Assembly (NCBI RefSeq): GCF_000340965.1
Contig: NZ_ANAY01000002.1
Coordinates: 62,001 to 126,000, forward strand
DNA length: 64,000 nt
DNA from: Nocardiopsis kunsanensis DSM 44524
GTDB lineage: Bacteria; Actinomycetota; Actinomycetes; Streptosporangiales; Streptosporangiaceae
Reading direction: 5' to 3'
In this document: positions 43,634 through 54,130 of the stretch, piece after piece
How the letters are laid out: the number at the start of each line of letters is the position of its first letter
Numbering within the stretch: the stretch's first letter is position 1
Position numbers and translations under genes: made by a program
Notes under the pieces: generated by a model
The model's input: only the letters and a program-made list of their open reading frames with translations
Told to the model about the DNA's origin: nothing
Database searches by the model: none

Positions 43634-44776
43634 ATGAAGCGGGACCTGTTCGACTCCGACCACGACCTCTTCCGCGAGTCGGTCGTGGAGTTCCTCGAAC
43701 GCGAGGTCGTCCCCTTCCACGCCGATTGGGAGAAGGAGGGGATCGTCCCCCGCGAGGTGTGGACCAAGGCCGGCCAGGTGGGGCTGATCGGTCACGGCGT
43801 ACCCGAGGAGTACGGCGGGACCGGCCTCGACGACTACCGGTACAACACGATCGTCAACGAGGAGGTCTGCAAGGCCCACGCCAGCGGGTTCGGCGTCACA
43901 CTCCAGAACGACGTCATGGCCCCGTACCTGGTCGGTCTCACCAACGACGAGCAGAAGCAACGGTGGCTCCCCGGGTTCGCGAGCGGTGAGCTGATCGCCG
44001 CGATCGCGATGACCGAGCCCGGCACCGGCAGTGACCTGCAAGGCATCAAGACCAGCGCGGTCCGGGACGGCGACGACTTCATCGTCAACGGGCAGAAGAC
44101 CTTCATCACCAACGGCATCAACGCCGACCTCGTCGTGGTGGTCTGCCAGACCGACCCGGACGCCGGCTCCCAGGGGTTCTCCCTCCTCGTCGTCGAGCGC
44201 GGCATGCCCGGGTTCGAGCGCGGCCGCAACCTCGACAAGATCGGGATGAAGGCCCAGGACACCGCCGAGCTGTTCTTCGACGACGTCCGTGTACCGGCCG
44301 AGAACATGATCGGCACGGAGGGCCTCGGTTTCATCCACCTGATGGAGAACCTGCCCCAGGAGCGGCTGTCCATCGCCACCTGCGCGGTGGCCTCGGCCGA
44401 CTTCATGCTCCAGCACACCATCGAGTACTGCCGCGAGCGCACAGCTTTCGGCCGACCTATCGGTCGGTTCCAGAACACCCGTTTCACCCTGGCCGAGTTG
44501 GCGACCGAGGTGGATCTGGCGCGAACCTACGTGGACCGGGCCGTCGAGCTCCTGAACAGGGGCGAGCTCACCGTCGAGGACGCGGCGAAGGCCAAGTGGT
44601 GGACCACCGAGATGTGCAACCGGGTCATGGACCGTTGCCTCCAACTTCACGGCGGGTACGGCTACATGATGGAATACCCCGTGGCTCGGGCCTGGCAGGA
44701 CTCGCGTATCCAGACGATCTTCGGCGGCACGACCGAGATCATGAAGGAGATCGTCGGACGCGGACTGGGCCTGTAG
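43634..44776 (+). CDS. Acyl-CoA dehydrogenase, LCAD/AcdA-like
   Basis: A 380-residue ACAD starting MKRDLFDSDHDLFRESVVEF, ATG with CGGAG upstream. Motifs: VPEEYGGTGLDDYRYN, AIAMTEPGTGSDLQGIKTSA, NGQKTFITNGINADLVVVVC, RERTAFGRPIGRFQNTRF and LHGGYGYMMEYPVARAWQD. At the usual catalytic EGT position this protein reads FGGTTEIM, so Glu is missing there; the alternative base found in long-chain and isovaleryl enzymes is present in NLPQERLSIA. Divergent from the thiolase gene with shared operators, so a beta-oxidation pair. Confidence 0.9.
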   Translation: MKRDLFDSDHDLFRESVVEFLEREVVPFHADWEKEGIVPREVWTKAGQVGLIGHGVPEEYGGTGLDDYRYNTIVNEEVCKAHASGFGVTLQNDVMAPYLVGLTNDEQKQRWLPGFASGELIAAIAMTEPGTGSDLQGIKTSAVRDGDDFIVNGQKTFITNGINADLVVVVCQTDPDAGSQGFSLLVVERGMPGFERGRNLDKIGMKAQDTAELFFDDVRVPAENMIGTEGLGFIHLMENLPQERLSIATCAVASADFMLQHTIEYCRERTAFGRPIGRFQNTRFTLAELATEVDLARTYVDRAVELLNRGELTVEDAAKAKWWTTEMCNRVMDRCLQLHGGYGYMMEYPVARAWQDSRIQTIFGGTTEIMKEIVGRGLGL

Positions 44777-44809
44777 CGCCAAACCCCCGGGAGAAGGGTC
44801 GGAGCGTTC

Positions 44810-44977
44810 ATGACCGGTGCGTGGGACGGCCTCATCGTGATGGGCCTGCTGGTGGTCCTGCTCGTGATCGGTGTGCGTTGGCTCCGGCCCAAGGTCCACG
44901 TCCCCTGGAGCACCAAGGCGATCGTGGTCTTCTTCGTCTTCCTGTGCCTGTTGCTGTGGGCGTGGTCCTGGCGTTGA
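44810..44977 (+). CDS. 55-residue two-helix membrane protein
   Basis: A short frame starting at ATG 44810 with GGAG about 7 nt upstream and typical high-GC third positions. It reads MTGAWDGLIVMGLLVVLLVI (helix 1, about 8-22), a basic loop WLRPKVHVPWSTK, then VVFFVFLCLLLWAWSW (helix 2). It begins 34 nt after the acyl-CoA dehydrogenase stop and may be in its operon. Function unknown; the positive loop suggests both termini are outside or a hairpin topology. Confidence 0.65.
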   Translation: MTGAWDGLIVMGLLVVLLVIGVRWLRPKVHVPWSTKAIVVFFVFLCLLLWAWSWR

Positions 44978-45061
44978 AGGCCCGGTACCGGGCCGAGGGC
45001 CGAGTACTGAGGGCCCTCGCGCGAGGCCGCGGGCCGGCACGGCCGACGGAGGGCCGTCTCC

Positions 45062-47326
45062 TCAGCCCTCCTCGGAGCTGTCCTCACTGAACAGCGGCAT
45101 CTCGAACCACACGGCCTTGCCGTCCGGGGTGGGGCGCGACCCCCAACGGGTCGCCAGCTGCTCCACCAGGTACAGTCCCCGGCCGCCCTCGTCGTCCGCG
45201 GCGGCGCTGCGGATCCGCGGCAGACGCAGATCGTTGTCGAAGACCTCCACCCACATGGTCTCGGCACCACGGCGCAACCGCAGCAGGAACTCCTTGTCGG
45301 CGGGGTCCTCCGCCGTCTCTTCCTCCTCGGCCGCCTCCAGGAGGTCGGTCCAGTCCTCGTCGAACTCGTCCTCGCCGGATTCGTCCACCGGACTCTCGGA
45401 ATCGAAGACCCCACTGCCGTTGAACGCACGGTGCACCGGGCGCGGTGTGGCATGGATGACGACGTTGGTGACGATCTCCGACACCAGCAGACAGGCCAGC
45501 TCCGCCTGGTCCCGGTCCATCCCCCATTCATTGAAGGTCTGGGCGGCCAAGTGGCGGGACTCCCCCACGGTGGAGGCATCGGAACGGAACCAGCCCTCGC
45601 TCACCGCGAGCTGGTCGGAGTTGGTGCGCACCACCAACAGCGCGGCGTCGTCGTCGAGCTCGCCCGGAACGCTGTTGACCGCGGCCTCGGCGATCTGCTC
45701 GACGTCCTTGTCCGCGACCTCGGCGATCCGGTCGGTGATCCGCGTCAGCGCCCTCTCGGGGTCGGGCCGACCACCGGCGGGGTGGCGGTCCACGAGCCCG
45801 TCGGTGTACATGGCCAGGGTCGCGCCGGTGGGCAGACGCAGGTTCGCCTGGTGGTAGACGATGTCCTCACCGGAGCCGCTCCTGGCGCGCACGCCGAGCA
45901 TGCGGTCGGGCAGCGCCAGTTCCAGGGGTTGGACGGAGTCGGAGGTGACCAGCAACGGCGGCGAGTGTCCCGCGTTGGCGTAGGACAGCTCCCTGGACCA
46001 GGCGTCGTAGACCATGTACAGGCAGCTGACGCTCGGGATCCAGGTGCCGCCGTTGCCGTCGGGCTGACCGAGCTGGCGCACCCACTCGTCGAGCTCGCGG
46101 AGGATGTCGGCGGGTTCGCGGTCGGCCTGCGCGAAGGCACGCAGAGCGGCGCGCAGCTGTCCCATGACGGCGGCGGCATACGGGCTACGGCCCTCGACGT
46201 CGCCGATGACCAGACCCACACGTCCGGCCGACAGCGGGATCGCGTCGTAGAAGTCTCCGCCGACCTGGGTCCGGATCCCGCCCCCGTGCGTCTGCAGGGG
46301 CGCGGCAGGCAGGTACCGGTGGGCCACGGTCAGACCGTCGAGCTGCGGGAAGCTCCGCGGCAGGAGGCTGCGCTGGAACGCGAGCGCGGTGGTGCGCTCC
46401 TCCTCGTAGAGCCGCGCGTTGTCGATGGCCAGGGCCACCCGGGAGGCGATCGCGCCGACCAGATCGCGGTCGAACCCGCCGTAGGTGTTCTTCTGGCGCA
46501 GGGAGAGCCTCGACAGGGCCAGGGTGAGCACGCCCAGCACCTCACCGCGTGCCCGCAGCGGGGCGGCGATCACGGAGCTGATGCCGACCTGGCGGGAGAC
46601 CCGGTCGGAACGGTCGTTCGGCGAGTTCGCGAAGAGGTGGTCGCTGCTGACCACGGCCTCCAGGCGGCGCAGCGCCCGGGTCACGAAGTGGCGTTCTGGG
46701 TAACGGACCTCCTCGCCGAGTCCGACCCAGGTGTTCGGCGGAGGGGACCACCCCTCGGAGTGCACCGACACCTGTCTGATGAGGCGGTCGTTCTCGTAGA
46801 GGTCGATGAAGCAGTGGTCGGCGAACTGCGGGACGAGGATCCCGGCCACACCCTTGACCGTGGAATCGAACTCCAGGGATCCGGCGAGGCGGCTGCCGAT
46901 ACGCTCCAGCAGGCCGTACTGCTCCTCCACCCGGCCGCTGCGCAGCGCCTCGCGGGCGATGAGGGTGATGCCGTCGATCTCACCGGTCTCGTCGTCGCGC
47001 ACGGGCACGGCCTGGGCACGGACGTGTATCCAGGTGGAGTCGCCGCGCAGGACCGCGAACGTGCCCTCCCAGGGCTCGCCGCGCAGCACACGGCGGGCGA
47101 GCTGGCTGGCGTGCTCGCGGTCGGAGTCGTGGATACCGATGTCGAGCAGGGACAGACCGGCGTGGTCGCGTCCGTCGACGAAGCCGAAGAGCTCGCGGGC
47201 GAAAGGGTTCCAGTACCGAAGATAGCTGTGCCGGTCGATGACGACGATGGCGATCTGCGCCTGTTCGACCACGGCGGCCGTGGTGAGAGCGTCGCTCTCC
47301 CGGGAGGGCTCACCCCACCGTGTCAT
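45062..47326 (-). CDS. PAS-GAF-PP2C phosphatase with C-terminal ATPase domain (RsbU/RsbW-like)
   Basis: A 754-residue partner-switch protein. PAS (about 15-130: QAQIAIVVIDRHSYLRYWNP), GAF (about 155-310), SpoIIE-type PP2C (about 335-560: GGDFYDAIPLSAGRVGLVIG, DVEGRSPYAAAVMGQLRAAL, AMYTDGLVDRHP, ELDDDAALLVV keep the metal-binding Asp residues), and a SpoIIAB-like HATPase (about 580-750: LACLLVSEIVTNVVIHA and GGRGLYLVEQLATRWG). Between the N-box and the G-box lies a strongly acidic insert (about 650-690, DESGEDEFDEDWTDLLEAAE). It should dephosphorylate STAS proteins and may also bind a sigma factor, linking a sensed signal to stress response. Confidence 0.9.
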   Translation of the reverse strand: MTRWGEPSRESDALTTAAVVEQAQIAIVVIDRHSYLRYWNPFARELFGFVDGRDHAGLSLLDIGIHDSDREHASQLARRVLRGEPWEGTFAVLRGDSTWIHVRAQAVPVRDDETGEIDGITLIAREALRSGRVEEQYGLLERIGSRLAGSLEFDSTVKGVAGILVPQFADHCFIDLYENDRLIRQVSVHSEGWSPPPNTWVGLGEEVRYPERHFVTRALRRLEAVVSSDHLFANSPNDRSDRVSRQVGISSVIAAPLRARGEVLGVLTLALSRLSLRQKNTYGGFDRDLVGAIASRVALAIDNARLYEEERTTALAFQRSLLPRSFPQLDGLTVAHRYLPAAPLQTHGGGIRTQVGGDFYDAIPLSAGRVGLVIGDVEGRSPYAAAVMGQLRAALRAFAQADREPADILRELDEWVRQLGQPDGNGGTWIPSVSCLYMVYDAWSRELSYANAGHSPPLLVTSDSVQPLELALPDRMLGVRARSGSGEDIVYHQANLRLPTGATLAMYTDGLVDRHPAGGRPDPERALTRITDRIAEVADKDVEQIAEAAVNSVPGELDDDAALLVVRTNSDQLAVSEGWFRSDASTVGESRHLAAQTFNEWGMDRDQAELACLLVSEIVTNVVIHATPRPVHRAFNGSGVFDSESPVDESGEDEFDEDWTDLLEAAEEEETAEDPADKEFLLRLRRGAETMWVEVFDNDLRLPRIRSAAADDEGGRGLYLVEQLATRWGSRPTPDGKAVWFEMPLFSEDSSEEG

Positions 47327-47475
47327 CTAGCCGCCACCTCGCCGTCATGAGCTGCACACATGCCCGCTCCGGGTACCCCGAACGACCGCACCTACGGCTG
47401 AGCGTAGCAACACCGTCAACGCTTGCGCAGGCATTGTCACAATCCTGATGAGCAGTCACCGTTCCTGGCGGGATC

Positions 47476-48174
47476 TCAAGGTTTGGCGACGAAGATGTGC
47501 CCGGCCACGTCGCCGGGCAGCACCGAGTCACCGTCCTCGCCGGTGATCCGGACTCCGCCGTCGGACGCACACATCACGACGTCCTGTCCCGGTCGTACCC
47601 CGGCCAGCCGCAGTGTGCGCATGATGTCGGCGTCCGATTGGATCTGTTCGCTGATCCGCCGCACCGTGACCGTGGCCTCCTTGCCAACGGCCGCGTCGAC
47701 CATGGGGACGATGGAGTCGTCGGTGAAGGGTTCCGGAGAGTAGTCGGCCAGGCCCAGTTCGTCCAGCCCGGGGATGGGGTTTCCGTGCGGGCACACCGAG
47801 GGCGCGTTCATCAGGGAGACGAGGCGCTCCTCGACCGCTTCGGAGATCACGTGCTCCCAGCGGCATGCCTCGATGTGCACGTCCTCCCAGGGCAGACCGA
47901 TGACGTCGACGAGCAGGCGCTCGGCGAGACGGTGTTTGCGCATGACGTGCGTGGCCAGCCGGCGGCCCTCGCTCGTCATCACCAGATGACGGTCGTTCTC
48001 GACCCGTAGCAGGCCGTCGCGCTCCATCCGGGCCACTGTCTGGCTCACCGTCGGCCCGCTCTGGTGCAGGCGCTCGGCGATGCGCGCACGGAGCGGGACG
48101 ATCCCCTCTTCCTCAAGCTCGAAGACCGTGCGGAGATACATCTCCGTCGTGTCGATCAGCCCGTGTGCGGTCAC
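47476..48174 (-). CDS. DtxR/IdeR-family metal-dependent regulator
   Basis: A 232-residue protein of IdeR length. GTG at 48174 has GGGAGGGGAG upstream. Winged helix: TTEMYLRTVFELEEEGIVPL, RLHQSGPTVSQTVARMERDG; dimerisation/metal part: HVMRKHRLAERLLVDVIGLP, DVHIEACRWEHVISEAVEER, with the DtxR ligands His, Glu, Cys, Glu, His in place; C-terminal SH3-like domain about 145-232. It should repress iron or manganese uptake genes when metal-loaded. No obvious iron box was noticed in this window. Confidence 0.92.
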   Translation of the reverse strand: MTAHGLIDTTEMYLRTVFELEEEGIVPLRARIAERLHQSGPTVSQTVARMERDGLLRVENDRHLVMTSEGRRLATHVMRKHRLAERLLVDVIGLPWEDVHIEACRWEHVISEAVEERLVSLMNAPSVCPHGNPIPGLDELGLADYSPEPFTDDSIVPMVDAAVGKEATVTVRRISEQIQSDADIMRTLRLAGVRPGQDVVMCASDGGVRITGEDGDSVLPGDVAGHIFVAKP

Positions 48175-48533
48175 GTCTCCCCTCCCAAGGCTCAGTGCCC
48201 GGCGCGCGTTGACGGCGGACACGGCAGATCTCTCACAACACAGGCCGGGACGGCGTGATTCCCAGTGGCTGGCGGGGAACGGGGCGTCCACAGGGCCGCG
48301 GGAGCGACCACCGTTCGATCCAGCATATCGCGGCGCGACTGTTGTGCATCTCGGACGGACTCACGATGTGGACACGGTCAGGCCCGTAAACACCACGGTA
48401 CAAGGGTTCCGGGTTCAGTGCCGACCGACCCCCGGGACCGGAGGAGGAGGTGGCCGGAGCTGCCCGCCCCACACCGTGGAGGCCCCTCCCCCGCCTCGAA
48501 CACATGCACGAAAGGACGAAGATCACTCCCGGG
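48175..48533. other. Intergenic stretch between dtxR-like gene and pdxH
   Basis: No gene supported. The dtxR-like promoter must lie in 48175-48380. No terminator with a good stem was noticed after pdxH. Confidence 0.4.
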
Positions 48534-51258
<2,725 letters not shown>

Positions 51259-51311
51259 TTCCCGCCGTCCCGGGCGAGCGGTCCAGTCTCCGCTCAGGGC
51301 GTTGCACAATG

Positions 51312-51340
51312 GTGGCCGGTCCCCGAACGGGGCCGGCCAC
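51312..51340 (+). terminator. Terminator after serC
   Basis: GTGGCCGG and CCGGCCAC plus inner CCCCG/CGGGG pairs make a long stem around AA, followed by a pyrimidine-rich tract. Confidence 0.75.
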
Positions 51341-51411
51341 TCCCCTTTCCCAGGCTCGTTTTTCGCAGGCCCTCTTCTCGCAGGCTCTGCCCGACCCAGG
51401 ACGGTCCGACT

Positions 51412-52407
51412 GTGCGCAGGAACAAGAAGGAACCCCCGATCAAGATCATCTCCCACCGGGGCGCCTCGGGGCACCGGCCCGAGCACACCCTCGCCTCCTA
51501 CGAGTTGGGGGCACGCCACGGGGGCGACTTCATCGAGATGGACCTGGTCTCGACCAGCGACGGCGCACTGGTCTGCCGGCACGAACAGGAGATCGGCGGG
51601 ACCACGGACGTGGCCGACCGTCCCGAGTTCGCCGACCGCCGCACCACCCGCACCGTCGACGGGCGCGAGACGGAGGGGTTCTTCGCCCAGGACTTCACTC
51701 TGGCCGAGATCAAGACCCTGCGCGCGGCCGAGCGCATGCCGAAGGTGCGCCCCGACAACGCGGTCATGGACGGCATCTACGAGATCCCCACCCTGGGCGA
51801 GGTCATCGGGCTCGCGAAGTCGCTGACCGCGGAGCTGGGCCGTCCGATCGGCATCTACCCCGAGACCAAACACCCCGCCCACCACGTCGCGCAGGGCCTG
51901 GAGCTGGAGCCGACACTCATCGCCGAGCTGCGGGCGGCGGGTCTGCACGGGGAGGAGCCCGCGGTTCCGGTGTTCCTGCAGTCCTTCGAGCCCGAGAGCC
52001 TGCGCAAGCTCGCCGAGACCGGCCTGCCACTGGTATTGCTCATGGGCACCGAGGAGCACTGGCTGCACTACACGACACCGGACGGCCTGGCCGAGGTCGC
52101 CTCGTTCGCGCACGCGATCGGCCCGCACAAGAGTCTGATCGTCCCGACCGACGACGAGGGCAACCCGGGCGCGCCCACCGAGCTGGTCGAGCACGCGCAC
52201 GAGGCCGGACTGCTGGTGCACCCGTTCACGTTCCGCAGCGAGAACCACTTCCTGCCCGCGAACCTGCGCTCGGAAGGTGCCTCCACCGAGTACGGGGGGT
52301 TCGCGGCCGAGTACGAGGCCTTCTTCGAGATCGGAGTGGACGGGATCTTCAGCGACTTCTCCCGCCACGCGTTCCTGGCCCGGGAGTTCTTCCTCGACCC
52401 GCAGTGA
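51412..52407 (+). CDS. Glycerophosphodiester phosphodiesterase
   Basis: A 331-residue GDPD without signal peptide. GTG start (MRRNKKEPPIKIISHRGASG). The catalytic core has IISHRGASGHRPEHTLASYE (His-Arg and Glu), GGDFIEMDLVSTSDGALVCR (Glu-x-Asp), HEQEIGGTTDVADR and YPETKHPAHH. The C-terminus ends VDGIFSDFSRHAFLAREFF. It hydrolyses glycerophosphodiesters to glycerol-3-phosphate and an alcohol. The closest relatives by style are GlpQ-type enzymes, which are often exported; a cytoplasmic or leaderless export route is unclear. Confidence 0.9.
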   Translation: MRRNKKEPPIKIISHRGASGHRPEHTLASYELGARHGGDFIEMDLVSTSDGALVCRHEQEIGGTTDVADRPEFADRRTTRTVDGRETEGFFAQDFTLAEIKTLRAAERMPKVRPDNAVMDGIYEIPTLGEVIGLAKSLTAELGRPIGIYPETKHPAHHVAQGLELEPTLIAELRAAGLHGEEPAVPVFLQSFEPESLRKLAETGLPLVLLMGTEEHWLHYTTPDGLAEVASFAHAIGPHKSLIVPTDDEGNPGAPTELVEHAHEAGLLVHPFTFRSENHFLPANLRSEGASTEYGGFAAEYEAFFEIGVDGIFSDFSRHAFLAREFFLDPQ

Positions 52408-52414
52408 CCACCCA

Positions 52415-52442
52415 GGGCGCCGTCCCGAAGGGGGCGGCGCCC
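52415..52442. terminator. Terminator after the phosphodiesterase gene
   Basis: GGGCGCCG and CGGCGCCC pair, extended by TCCC/GGGG, around GAA, 8 nt after the stop codon. It lies between convergent genes. Confidence 0.65.
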
Positions 52443-52577
52443 GGGAGATGGCCCTGGGCTCCGTCCCTGCGCCAGGTGTGCGGACGGAAGAACATCAGAT
52501 CGACGTCGCACGAGGGAACGGGTGTTTCATCCCAAGTGGCCAGGGTGCCCCCTTGATCGATGACCAGTACCGAGGCG

Positions 52578-53063
52578 TCATCGGTTCGCATCCTCCAAGG
52601 AGCCCGTGACATTGCCACCCGGCGCGTGCGCAACACAATAAAGCGATCGGTCACCCTGTTCCTCCCACAGCGTGGCACTGGGGATGCTCACCGAGGCGTA
52701 CAGCTCGGAACGGTGATACTCGGTTCCCACGAAATCCTCGAAGGTCCCGCCTTCGCAGGTCTGCGCAGCCGTGTTCATGAGTTCTCTCATCCCGGGGTAC
52801 TCGCCGCTCGGAAGCGTTTCAACGTGGAAGACCTCGGTCCCGTGCTCCTGCGAGCAATCGACTGCCTCCGAGGCCAGCGCCTCACGTTCTGCCATCATCG
52901 CGAACGCAGTGCCGTCATACGGCAGGCAGTCGCCCACGGACAGCTCGCCTTCCCCGAACACAGCGGACAAGCCCCAAACGCATCCAGCAAGGGCGGCCAC
53001 ACCCCCAGAGGCCAGGACCAGCCGCCTCCCGAACCTCTTACTCACATCATATCGAGATTTCAT
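52578..53063 (-). CDS. Exported protein with septum-formation-like domain
   Basis: A 161-residue protein. N-terminus MKSRYDVSKRFGRRLVLASG with a hydrophobic stretch to residue about 38 and a twin Arg, so membrane-anchored or Tat-exported; an AGC lipobox-like word (LAGC) is also present. The rest has the Septum_form pattern: LSVGDCLPYDG, EAVDCSQEHGTEVFHVETL, YPGMRELMNTAAQTCEG and SLYCVAHAPGG, with four Cys that can pair. It overlaps the SUKH gene by 17 nt, so it belongs to the toxin/immunity operon. Role unknown; it could assist immunity at the cell surface. Confidence 0.7.
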   Translation of the reverse strand: MKSRYDVSKRFGRRLVLASGGVAALAGCVWGLSAVFGEGELSVGDCLPYDGTAFAMMAEREALASEAVDCSQEHGTEVFHVETLPSGEYPGMRELMNTAAQTCEGGTFEDFVGTEYHRSELYASVSIPSATLWEEQGDRSLYCVAHAPGGNVTGSLEDANR

Positions 53064-53616
53064 CCGTCTCCTGCTCGAGATCCATCCCCACGAAAAAATC
53101 CTCCATGTAAGGTATCCTGACCTCCCCGCTATCCATCTTCACCAAGAGCTCACAGATACCTCCCTCGAACTGCCACCACTCGCCCCCGATGTCATGAACA
53201 ATAGTCCACCCTCCGATCACTTCATCAAAGAAAAGCAACAAGTCCCGACCATCGACCTCACCAATAGCGAAAACATTATAAGGATTTCGACTCAGAATAA
53301 CCGAGGCATCCACCCACCTCCCAAAATCCTCTCCAATATATATCCCACAAAAGGGTTCAATGACTTCATATGTGTCCTCATTGCGCCTCTCAATAAACTC
53401 CCCAACACCCATTTTAACCCGAGGGGTAGCATTTACCCTGATAACAGTTTCATCACCACCCCACCCAATAATAGAACCGTATGATTTCATCAAGAAAACA
53501 AGATCATCAGGAAGGGCCCTCCCCAGACCCTCCTCCACCGGCGCACGATCGAACAGCGGGACCGAACTCGGCTCCCCGAGTGTTTCAGAAAATCGGTCAA
53601 AAAATACCTGATACAT
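53047..53616 (-). CDS. SUKH-family (SMI1/KNR4-like) immunity protein
   Basis: A 189-residue AT-rich protein. The SUKH signature is visible in GRALPDDLVFLMKSYGSIIG (LP..L..F...YG) and further along in VFAIGEVDGRDLLLFFDEVI. SUKH proteins are the commonest immunity proteins for nuclease-type polymorphic toxins. It lies 43 nt downstream of the nuclease frame, in the correct order for an immunity gene. ATG start with GGTAGG right before it. Confidence 0.8.
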   Translation of the reverse strand: MYQVFFDRFSETLGEPSSVPLFDRAPVEEGLGRALPDDLVFLMKSYGSIIGWGGDETVIRVNATPRVKMGVGEFIERRNEDTYEVIEPFCGIYIGEDFGRWVDASVILSRNPYNVFAIGEVDGRDLLLFFDEVIGGWTIVHDIGGEWWQFEGGICELLVKMDSGEVRIPYMEDFFVGMDLEQETDEISI

Positions 53617-53659
53617 CCTACCTACCCCCTACACACGGCACACCATGAAGCGCGACAGG

Positions 53660-54130
53660 TTAATATTCATTTGAAATGCAAGAATCAATCCGAAGGCCAT
53701 CTTCCCCTGTGGCCTGAATATGAATAAAAGATGGGACATTGGTGTCACTTCCATAAACTGGGCGAACTGAATATATAACATCCTCCCCCGAATTAACGGA
53801 ATCTCTCACTCTGCGCTCATAGCGTTCCATGACGGGGAAATTGGCTCTACGGTGAAGGTTGACAAGGTTTCTCGCATCTGATCCGCTCCCTCCGAGCTGC
53901 CGACCGAGAAGATGCCCCTTGTTGTAGGCGTAGCCCTTTTTTTCAGGCATTTTCGGATGGTGCTTTGGAGTTGTAGGGTACCCAGGAATGACACCCGCAG
54001 CTGAACTGGGCTTACTTCCCCCCTTCAGGTCTTCAGGGGAGCAGAACTGCTTGACGACTCCGCTGCGCCGGTCCTCGGTGTCGATATAACCGTAGTTCGT
54101 GTACGGCACACGGCACACCCCAGGCCGCAA
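53660..54130 (-). CDS. DNA/RNA non-specific endonuclease toxin module
   Basis: A frame of 156 residues that only has a weak TTG start and looks like the C-terminal piece of a larger protein. From Y-T-N-Y-G-Y-I-D-T-E it runs into GYAYNKGHLLGRQLGGSGSD, ARNLVNLHRRANFPVMERYE and VIYSVRPVYGSDTNVPSF, the pattern of NucA/Endonuclease_NS_2 (GHL with the catalytic His and the conserved N-R-R-x-N-x-P-x-M helix). It would degrade DNA or RNA non-specifically. Removing one of two tandem 7-bp units at 54105-54118 fuses it in frame to the DNRLRE protein upstream. SUKH immunity follows. Confidence 0.8.
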   Translation of the reverse strand: MRPGVCRVPYTNYGYIDTEDRRSGVVKQFCSPEDLKGGSKPSSAAGVIPGYPTTPKHHPKMPEKKGYAYNKGHLLGRQLGGSGSDARNLVNLHRRANFPVMERYERRVRDSVNSGEDVIYSVRPVYGSDTNVPSFIHIQATGEDGLRIDSCISNEY

